Below are positions 30,440 to 35,898 of a stretch of 35,898 nt of DNA, one piece after another. Within the stretch, counting starts at the first letter, position 1; each line of letters begins with the position of its first letter. The notes below the pieces were generated by a model. That model did no database searches. It was not told the origin of the DNA and worked only from the letters and a program-made list of their open reading frames with translations. The translations under genes were made by a program, and so were the position numbers. The DNA is from an uncultured Streptococcus sp. (lineage in GTDB: Bacteria; Bacillota; Bacilli; Lactobacillales; Streptococcaceae): assembly GCA_934229725.1 (NCBI GenBank), contig CAKQDX010000021.1:1-35898 (forward strand), given 5' to 3'.

Positions 30440-30466
30440 TTAGCAGTCGGCGTATGAGAGTGCTAA
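30440..30466. promoter_or_regulatory. CIRCE operator 2
   Basis: TTAGCAGTC (30440-30448), 9 bp, GAGTGCTAA (30458-30466). One base of the left arm departs from consensus. It lies just downstream of the expected transcription start, so bound HrcA blocks the promoter from both sides. Confidence 0.93.
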
Positions 30467-30488
30467 TAGTTAGGAATGAGGTGACATC

Positions 30489-31523
30489 GTGATTACGCAA
30501 AGACAAAACGCTATTTTGAATTTGATTGTTGAGATGTTCACTCGTACCCATGAACCAGTTGGTTCTAAAGCTTTGCAAGAATCTATCGATTCAAGTTCAG
30601 CGACTATTCGAAATGACATGGCCAAGTTAGAAAAAATGGGTTATCTTGAAAAAGCCCATACTTCTAGTGGGCGTATGCCAAGCCGAGCAGGTTTTCAATA
30701 TTTTGTCGCTAACTCTTTGAATCTTGATACGATTGATGAGCAGGATGTTTATCAAGTTGTCAAGGCCTTCGACTTTGAGGCTTTTAAACTTGAAGACATT
30801 TTGGACGCAGCGGCAAAGTTGCTGGCAGAAATGACAGGATGCACAGCAGTGATTCAAGATGTGGAACCGACAAGACAGCGTCTGACGGGATTTGAAATCG
30901 TTCAGTTGTCTAATCATGATGCTTTAGCAGTTCTTACTTTGGATGAATCTAAGCCGGTGACAGTTCAGTTTGCTATTCCGAAGAATTTCTTGTCTAGTGA
31001 TTTGGAAATTTTTCATAAACTTGTTCAAGAACGTTTCTTGGGGAACACTGTTTTAGATATCCATTATCGATTACGGACAGAAATTCCTCAGATTGTGCAA
31101 AAGTATTTTAAAACAACAGATAATGTTTTGGATTTGTTTGATTATATCTTTTCACAACTCTTTAGGGAATTGATTTTCATCGAAGGTAAGGTTGCATCAT
31201 TGACCTATGCCGATTTAAAAACTTATCAGTTTTTGGATAATCCACAACATGTGGCGCTTGAGCTTCGATCAGCTATCTCCGATGATGAAGTGACCAAGGT
31301 TTCGGTTGCTGAATTAACTGAAGAAGCTCTTGAAAATATAACAGTCATCAGTCATAAATTCCTGATTCCTTATCGTGGGATGGCACTTATGCATGTGATT
31401 GGTCCTGTTGAAATGGATTATCATCGCATGATTAGTTTGGTCAATGTTATCGGTAGGGTTTTGGTTATGAAGTTGACGGATTATTACCGGTATCTCAATA
31501 GTAACCATTACGAAGTTAACTAA
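30489..31523 (+). CDS. hrcA: Heat-inducible transcription repressor HrcA
   Basis: A 344-residue repressor of class I heat-shock genes. The N-terminal winged helix (ITQRQNAILNLIVEMFTRTHEPVGSKAL, SSATIRNDMAKLEKMGYL, then HTSSGRMPSRAGF) binds CIRCE; the C-terminal part is the GAF-like and dimerisation region. It starts with GTG behind GAGGTGA. First gene of hrcA-grpE-dnaK-dnaJ; its activity depends on GroE in studied bacteria, giving feedback control. Confidence 0.96.
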   Translation: MITQRQNAILNLIVEMFTRTHEPVGSKALQESIDSSSATIRNDMAKLEKMGYLEKAHTSSGRMPSRAGFQYFVANSLNLDTIDEQDVYQVVKAFDFEAFKLEDILDAAAKLLAEMTGCTAVIQDVEPTRQRLTGFEIVQLSNHDALAVLTLDESKPVTVQFAIPKNFLSSDLEIFHKLVQERFLGNTVLDIHYRLRTEIPQIVQKYFKTTDNVLDLFDYIFSQLFRELIFIEGKVASLTYADLKTYQFLDNPQHVALELRSAISDDEVTKVSVAELTEEALENITVISHKFLIPYRGMALMHVIGPVEMDYHRMISLVNVIGRVLVMKLTDYYRYLNSNHYEVN

Positions 31524-31561
31524 GATATAAAGTTTAAAAAGTATAGAAAGAGGTGTATGCC

Positions 31562-32086
31562 TTGACAGAAGATATTAAAAAAGAAGAAGTAAAAGAAGAG
31601 GAAACTACTGAAACAACTGAAGAAGTTGTAGAGGAAAGCAATCAACCTTCTGAACTTGAAGAAGCACAAGCGCGAGCAGAGGAATTGGAAAACAAATATC
31701 TCCGTGCCCATGCAGAAATGCAAAATATTCAGCGCCGTGCCAATGAAGAACGTCAACAATTGCAAAAATATCGTAGTCAGGATTTGGCAAAAGCTATTTT
31801 GCCATCATTGGATAATCTTGAACGAGCTCTTGCCGTTGAAGGACTGACTGATGATGTTAAAAAAGGCTTGGAAATGGTACAAGAAAGTTTGATACATGCT
31901 CTTAAAGAGGAAGGAATCGAAGAAATCCCAGCCGATGGTGATTTTGACCACAACTTCCATATGGCTATTCAAACCATGCCAGCAGATGACGAACATCCAG
32001 CAGACACCATTGCACAAGTCTTCCAAAAAGGCTACAAACTCCATGAACGCGTCTTACGCCCAGCCATGGTGGTTGTCTATAACTAG
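31562..32086 (+). CDS. grpE: Nucleotide exchange factor GrpE
   Basis: Releases ADP from DnaK. An acidic, Lys/Glu-rich N-terminus leads into the long dimeric coiled coil (ELEEAQARAEELENKYLRAH) and the beta domain ending HERVLRPAMVVVYN. I choose TTG 31562 as start (MTEDIKKEEV): AGAGG lies 8 nt before it, and homologues begin similarly. A GTG at 31553 overlaps this ribosome-binding site and has none of its own. This gives 174 residues. Confidence 0.94.
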   Translation: MTEDIKKEEVKEEETTETTEEVVEESNQPSELEEAQARAEELENKYLRAHAEMQNIQRRANEERQQLQKYRSQDLAKAILPSLDNLERALAVEGLTDDVKKGLEMVQESLIHALKEEGIEEIPADGDFDHNFHMAIQTMPADDEHPADTIAQVFQKGYKLHERVLRPAMVVVYN

Positions 32087-32441
32087 GATACAAAGCCCGT
32101 AAAAAGCTCACAGTAAAAATAGGAGATTGACGAAGTGTTCGATGAACACAAGGAAATCTATCTTTTTTACCCAGAGCTTAGGGCGTGTTCAACTAGGCAA
32201 TTTTGACGGTAGTTAAAGCAACTTGTCCGAAACGACAGAAAACTATGAAAGAAAGATAAGACGCAAGCCGGAGGCTTGCAAGGAAGATATTTCCCGCCGT
32301 GGTGAAAGTTTCAGTAGCTTGTGCTACTGAAACAGGGGATTTTTGAGACAGTAGGCTCAAAAATAAGTGATGAAATCCCGAAGGGAGTTGCTCACGTCCC
32401 CGCCACTTAAGGGAAATATCAAAAAGAAAAAAGATAAATTT
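32087..32441 (+). ncRNA. Structured grpE-dnaK intergenic RNA
   Basis: A 370-nt non-coding spacer full of perfect helices. Upstream part: GTGTTC-GAT-GAACAC (32135-32149) and GCAAGCC-GGA-GGCTTGC (32263-32279). Main domain 32286-32420: closing helix GATATTTCCC with GGGAAATATC; GTGG (32299-32302) with CCAC (32403-32406); an 11-bp hairpin 32308-32318/32323-32333; GGGGA (32335-32339) with TCCCC (32397-32401) enclosing TTTTTGAG/CTCAAAAA (32340-32347/32356-32363) and GTGA/TCAC (32367-32370/32392-32395) over a TCCC-GAA-GGGA hairpin. All helices nest without conflict. It may be an mRNA processing, stability or temperature/feedback element. Confidence 0.65.
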
Positions 32442-32456
32442 AAGGAGAAAAAACAC

Positions 32457-34286
32457 ATGTCTAAAATTATTGGTATTGACTTAGGTACAACAAACTCAGC
32501 AGTAGCAGTTCTTGAAGGAACTGAATCAAAAATTATCGCAAACCCAGAAGGTAACCGTACAACACCATCTGTAGTATCATTTAAAAACGGTGAAATCATC
32601 GTTGGTGATGCTGCAAAACGTCAAGCAGTAACAAATCCGGATACAGTCATCTCTATCAAATCTAAGATGGGTACTTCTGAAAAAGTTTCTGCAAACGGTA
32701 AAGAATACACACCACAAGAAATCTCAGCTATGATTCTTCAATACTTGAAAGGTTATGCTGAAGATTACCTTGGTGAAAAAGTAACCAAGGCTGTTATCAC
32801 AGTTCCTGCTTACTTCAACGATGCACAACGTCAAGCAACTAAAGACGCTGGTAAAATCGCTGGTCTTGAAGTAGAACGTATCGTCAACGAACCAACTGCA
32901 GCAGCCCTTGCTTACGGTTTGGATAAGACTGATAAAGAAGAAAAAATCTTGGTATTCGACCTTGGTGGTGGTACCTTCGACGTATCTATCCTTGAACTTG
33001 GTGACGGTGTCTTTGACGTATTAGCAACTGCAGGGGATAACAAACTCGGTGGTGACGACTTTGACCAAAAAATTATCGACCACATGGTTGAAGAATTCAA
33101 GAAAGAAAACGGCATCGACTTGTCAACAGACAAGATGGCTCTTCAACGTTTGAAAGACGCAGCAGAAAAAGCTAAGAAAGACCTTTCAGGTGTCACTTCA
33201 ACACAAATCAGCTTGCCATTCATCACTGCTGGTGAAGTTGGACCCCTTCACTTGGAAATGACATTGACTCGTGCCAAATTCGATGATTTGACTCGTGACC
33301 TCGTAGAACGTACTAAAACTCCAGTTCGTCAAGCTCTTTCAGATGCAGGTTTGAGCTTGTCAGATATCGACGAAGTTATCCTTGTCGGTGGTTCAACTCG
33401 TATCCCAGCCGTTGTAGAAGCTGTTAAGGCTGAAACTGGTAAAGAACCAAACAAATCAGTTAACCCTGATGAAGTTGTTGCTATGGGTGCTGCTATCCAA
33501 GGTGGTGTGATTACTGGTGATGTCAAAGACGTTGTCCTTCTTGATGTAACACCATTGTCACTTGGTATTGAAACAATGGGTGGAGTATTTACAAAACTCA
33601 TCGACCGTAACACTACTATTCCAACATCTAAATCACAAGTCTTCTCAACTGCAGCAGACAACCAACCAGCCGTTGATATCCACGTTCTTCAAGGGGAACG
33701 CCCAATGGCAGCAGATAACAAGACTCTTGGACGTTTCCAATTGACTGATATCCCAGCTGCACCTCGTGGTATCCCACAAATCGAAGTAACATTCGACATC
33801 GACAAGAACGGTATCGTATCTGTTAAAGCTAAAGACCTTGGAACTCAAAAAGAACAACACATCGTTATCCAATCTAACTCAGGCTTGACTGATGAAGAAA
33901 TTGAAAAAATGATGAAAGATGCCGAAGCAAATGCTGAAGCAGATGCAAAACGTAAAGAAGAAGTAGATCTTCGTAACGAAGTAGACCAAGCTATCTTTGC
34001 TACTGAAAAGACAATCAAAGAAACAGAAGGTAAAGGCTTCGATACAGAACGTGATGCTGCTCAATCAGCCCTTGACGATCTTAAGAAAGCTCAAGAATCA
34101 GGCAATCTTGATGACATGAAGGCTAAATTGGAAGCTCTTAACGAAAAAGCTCAAGCTCTTGCCGTTAAACTTTACGAACAAGCTGCAGCAGCACAACAAG
34201 CTCAAGCTCAAGCAGGAGCAGAAGGTGCACAAACAGCTGATAACTCAGGCGACGATGTTGTAGACGGAGAGTTTACGGAAAAATAA
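32457..34286 (+). CDS. dnaK: Chaperone protein DnaK (Hsp70)
   Basis: A 609-residue Hsp70. The ATPase domain carries IGIDLGTTNSAVAV, VITVPAYFND, NEPTAAALAYG, FDLGGGTFDVS and VGGSTRIPAV; the linker VVLLDVTPLSLGIE leads to the substrate-binding domain, helical lid and a C-terminus ending DDVVDGEFTEK. The start is MSKIIG at 32457 with AAGGAG (32442-32447) upstream; in-frame ATGs further upstream lie within the structured spacer. Works with GrpE and DnaJ from the same operon. Confidence 0.98.
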   Translation: MSKIIGIDLGTTNSAVAVLEGTESKIIANPEGNRTTPSVVSFKNGEIIVGDAAKRQAVTNPDTVISIKSKMGTSEKVSANGKEYTPQEISAMILQYLKGYAEDYLGEKVTKAVITVPAYFNDAQRQATKDAGKIAGLEVERIVNEPTAAALAYGLDKTDKEEKILVFDLGGGTFDVSILELGDGVFDVLATAGDNKLGGDDFDQKIIDHMVEEFKKENGIDLSTDKMALQRLKDAAEKAKKDLSGVTSTQISLPFITAGEVGPLHLEMTLTRAKFDDLTRDLVERTKTPVRQALSDAGLSLSDIDEVILVGGSTRIPAVVEAVKAETGKEPNKSVNPDEVVAMGAAIQGGVITGDVKDVVLLDVTPLSLGIETMGGVFTKLIDRNTTIPTSKSQVFSTAADNQPAVDIHVLQGERPMAADNKTLGRFQLTDIPAAPRGIPQIEVTFDIDKNGIVSVKAKDLGTQKEQHIVIQSNSGLTDEEIEKMMKDAEANAEADAKRKEEVDLRNEVDQAIFATEKTIKETEGKGFDTERDAAQSALDDLKKAQESGNLDDMKAKLEALNEKAQALAVKLYEQAAAAQQAQAQAGAEGAQTADNSGDDVVDGEFTEK

Positions 34287-34307
34287 AATAGTCCAGTGGA
34301 CTATTTT
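34285..34307 (+). terminator. Hairpin directly after dnaK
   Basis: Perfect 10-bp arms AAAATAGTCC (34285-34294) and GGACTATTTT (34298-34307) around an AGT loop. The left arm begins within the dnaK stop region. T-richness comes only from the arm itself, so termination may be partial. Confidence 0.6.
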
Positions 34308-34323
34308 ATCCCGAGCTTGAAAA

Positions 34324-34404
34324 TTAGGAGAGCGAGGTAGTTAATAATGACTACTCACTCAAGTGATTGTCATTCTACGGCAATCGCTATGGCGCCTCTC
34401 CTAA
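34324..34404 (+). ncRNA. Structured dnaK-dnaJ intergenic RNA element
   Basis: Closed by TTAGGAGAG (34324-34332) with CTCTCCTAA (34396-34404). Inside are GTAGT/ACTAC (34337-34341/34350-34354), TCACT/AGTGA (34355-34359/34362-34366) or, as an alternative to the last, GATTG/CAATC (34365-34369/34381-34385). This is a multibranch shape but not a tRNA: no T-loop sequence and no 7-bp acceptor geometry. Confidence 0.5.
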
Positions 34405-34435
34405 ACGCTTAGCTAGTAAATGATAAAAAGAAATC

Positions 34436-34463
34436 CAGAGGTTGCAAACCAGCCTCTGTTTTT
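34436..34463 (+). terminator. Terminator between dnaK and dnaJ
   Basis: CAGAGG (34436-34441) with CCTCTG (34453-34458) and T-run 34459-34463. An internal alternative pairing GGTT/AACC (34440-34443/34447-34450) competes. dnaJ therefore probably has separate or reduced expression. Confidence 0.7.
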
Positions 34464-34663
34464 CGGTAAAATAAGTGAAGTAAATGCAAGATATGCTTCT
34501 GCTTCATGTTGTGAAAAATAAAATAGAAAGGAACAAAGAGTGTTCGTTGATGAACACGGGCTATGAACCAAGCCAGAAAGATAGCTAATTAAAAGGTCCA
34601 TTTATCCCTCTTAAAAACTATTGTTTTGGCTTTCTTCATTGGATGCCCTTTGTATCTTAAATT
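34464..34663 (+). other. dnaJ upstream region
   Basis: Two hundred bases without a gene. It holds GTGTTC (34540-34545) paired with GAACAC (34552-34557), an arm pair shared with the grpE-dnaK spacer, then GGCT/AGCC (34559-34562/34571-34574) and a distant AAGCCA/TGGCTT pair (34570-34575/34627-34632). No convincing -35/-10 and no Shine-Dalgarno sequence before dnaJ were found. Confidence 0.4.
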
Positions 34664-35800
34664 ATGAACAATACTGAATATTACGATCGTCTTGGGGTAT
34701 CTAAGGATGCCTCTCAAGATGAAATAAAACGTGCCTATCGTAAGATGTCAAAGAAATACCACCCAGACATTAATAAAGAACCAGGCGCAGAAGAAAAATA
34801 TAAAGAGGTTCAAGAGGCCTATGAGACATTAAGTGACGATCAAAAACGTGCAGCTTATGACCAATATGGACCTGATGGCGCTAATGCAGGATTTGGTGGT
34901 CAAGGTGGCTTCGGTGGTTTTGATGGTGGTGCAGGCTTCGGAGGCTTTGAGGATATCTTCTCAAGCTTCTTTGGTGGCGGTGCTGCTCGAAATCCGAATG
35001 CTCCTCGTCAAGGAGATGACCTTCAGTATCGTGTCAACCTAAGTTTTGAAGAGGCTGTTTTTGGTGCTGAAAAAGAAGTTCACTACAACCGTGAAGCGAC
35101 ATGTAAGACATGTTCGGGATCTGGTGCAAAACCTGGAACAAGTCCTGTAACCTGTGGTCGCTGTCATGGTCAAGGGGTTATTAATGTTGATACACAAACA
35201 CCACTTGGGGTGATGCGACGTCAAGTAACTTGTGATGTCTGTCATGGAACAGGTCAAGAAATCAAAGATCCTTGTCAAACTTGTCATGGAACAGGACATG
35301 AAAAACAAAGCCATAAAGTATCTGTCAAGATTCCAGCAGGTGTTGAAACGGGTCAACAAATCCGTCTTGCGGGTCAAGGTGAAGCTGGTTTCAATGGTGG
35401 ACCTTATGGAGACCTCTTTGTAATCATCAATGTTAATCCAAGCGATAAATTTACTCGTGACGGATCAACGATTTACTACACTCTTAACATTTCCTTTGTT
35501 CAAGCAGCTCTTGGTGACACTGTTGAAGTACCAACTGTTCACGGAAATGTTGAGATGACTATTCCAGCCGGAACTCAAACAGGTAAAACGTTCCGTCTTA
35601 AAGGCAAGGGTGCTCCGCGTCTTCGTGGTGGCTCACAAGGAGACCAGCACGTTACAGTGAAGATTGTGACACCTACGAAGCTCAATGATGCCCAAAAAGA
35701 GGCTCTTCTCGCCTTTGCTAAAGCAAGTGGTGATGAAAAGATTGCCCCACAGAAAAAAGGGTTCTTTAACAAAGTAAAAGATGCTTTAGAAGACCTATAA
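34664..35800 (+). CDS. dnaJ: Chaperone protein DnaJ (Hsp40)
   Basis: A 378-residue type I Hsp40: J domain with HPD (KKYHPDINK), Gly/Phe-rich linker (GFGGQGGFGGFDGG), four CxxCxGxG zinc repeats (CKTCSGSG, CGRCHGQG, CDVCHGTG, CQTCHGTG) and the C-terminal substrate-binding domains. It delivers clients to DnaK and stimulates its ATPase. Complete and normal length. The ATG has no recognisable ribosome-binding site, which is odd for a heat-shock gene. Confidence 0.97.
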   Translation: MNNTEYYDRLGVSKDASQDEIKRAYRKMSKKYHPDINKEPGAEEKYKEVQEAYETLSDDQKRAAYDQYGPDGANAGFGGQGGFGGFDGGAGFGGFEDIFSSFFGGGAARNPNAPRQGDDLQYRVNLSFEEAVFGAEKEVHYNREATCKTCSGSGAKPGTSPVTCGRCHGQGVINVDTQTPLGVMRRQVTCDVCHGTGQEIKDPCQTCHGTGHEKQSHKVSVKIPAGVETGQQIRLAGQGEAGFNGGPYGDLFVIINVNPSDKFTRDGSTIYYTLNISFVQAALGDTVEVPTVHGNVEMTIPAGTQTGKTFRLKGKGAPRLRGGSQGDQHVTVKIVTPTKLNDAQKEALLAFAKASGDEKIAPQKKGFFNKVKDALEDL

Positions 35801-35803
35801 TGA

Positions 35804-35824
35804 AAAGACGCCTTGAGCGTCTTT
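35804..35824 (+). terminator. dnaJ terminator
   Basis: Perfect 8-bp arms AAAGACGC (35804-35811) and GCGTCTTT (35817-35824), loop CTTGA. T-run is short. Confidence 0.75.
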
Positions 35825-35829
35825 CAGAA

Positions 35830-35898
35830 TGAAGACAAACATCGTTTTTGATGTTTGTCTTTTTTTATATTCACACTTAATTCTCCCATAATCCAATA
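35830..35898 (-). mobile_element. End of a second IS1182-type element (cut by the window edge)
   Basis: From TGAAGACAAA (35830-35839) on, the sequence matches the left end of the IS remnant at 16145 closely for about 60 bp. It includes a perfect 10-bp hairpin GACAAACATC/GATGTTTGTC (35834-35843/35850-35859) followed by a T-run. By analogy with the first copy, the transposase would lie beyond the window on the minus strand. Confidence 0.55.

Noticed and set aside
32367..32456. N-terminally extended DnaK
   Set aside because: The extension would be translated from the structured spacer; MSKIIG with AAGGAG upstream is the conserved DnaK start.
34324..34404. Possible tRNA or tRNA-like cloverleaf between dnaK and dnaJ
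   Set aside because: The helix lengths do not fit a tRNA, there is no TTCGA-type T-loop and no plausible anticodon arm; treated as an unnamed structured element.

Overview
The window is chromosomal DNA of a low-GC lactic streptococcus, most likely the salivarius group (S. salivarius, S. vestibularis or S. thermophilus). This rests on gene content and protein character: dacA/pnp, cysE-cysS-mrnC, rlmB-rae1-degV, rplM-rpsI, an ACT/UPF0210 pair and hrcA-grpE-dnaK-dnaJ. No database search was run.

Layout. Positions 1-7400: dacA on the minus strand, divergent from a plus-strand run pnp - SseB-like gene - cysE - two very small membrane proteins - cysS - mrnC. Positions 7600-13500: a Ser/Thr-rich surface protein without LPXTG, then rlmB-rae1-degV, a four-helix membrane protein paired with a small Xre-type regulator, and rplM-rpsI behind a structured leader. 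Positions 13423-22369: an AT-rich island inserted at the 3' end of rpsI. It is bounded by a 150-bp direct repeat that holds the last codons and the terminator of rpsI. Its cargo is a set of regulator/effector pairs (HxlR with a DHA2-type MFS pump, MerR with a short-chain dehydrogenase, ArsR with a second MFS pump), a Fic toxin-antitoxin pair, an internally deleted IS1182-type element, and a 302-residue protein that looks like a Mrr-type nuclease with an added N-terminal domain. A tyrosine-recombinase remnant lies just beyond the right repeat. The island therefore resembles a decayed, accreted CIME-like element without its own recombinase.

Positions 22400-26110: a gene-poor stretch, a strongly expressed small secreted protein ending in an LPNTA motif, a class B-like sortase and a CapA-type membrane protein. 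Positions 26200-26335 hold a cluster of DnaA boxes with no dnaA gene nearby. Positions 26490-30300: ACT-domain protein plus UPF0210 protein, then an operon of phosphoglycerate-mutase-like protein, M15 carboxypeptidase and GH73 glucosaminidase. Together with dacA these act on peptidoglycan stem peptides and glycan strands. Positions 30357-35824: the class I heat-shock operon with two CIRCE operators, and unusually elaborate RNA structure on both sides of dnaK. The window ends inside what looks like the end of a second IS1182-type copy.

Most interesting leads: the structured grpE-dnaK spacer, the DnaA-box cluster, the island nuclease, the sortase with an anchorless substrate-like neighbour, and the leaderless arsR with a leader peptide ahead of its pump gene.
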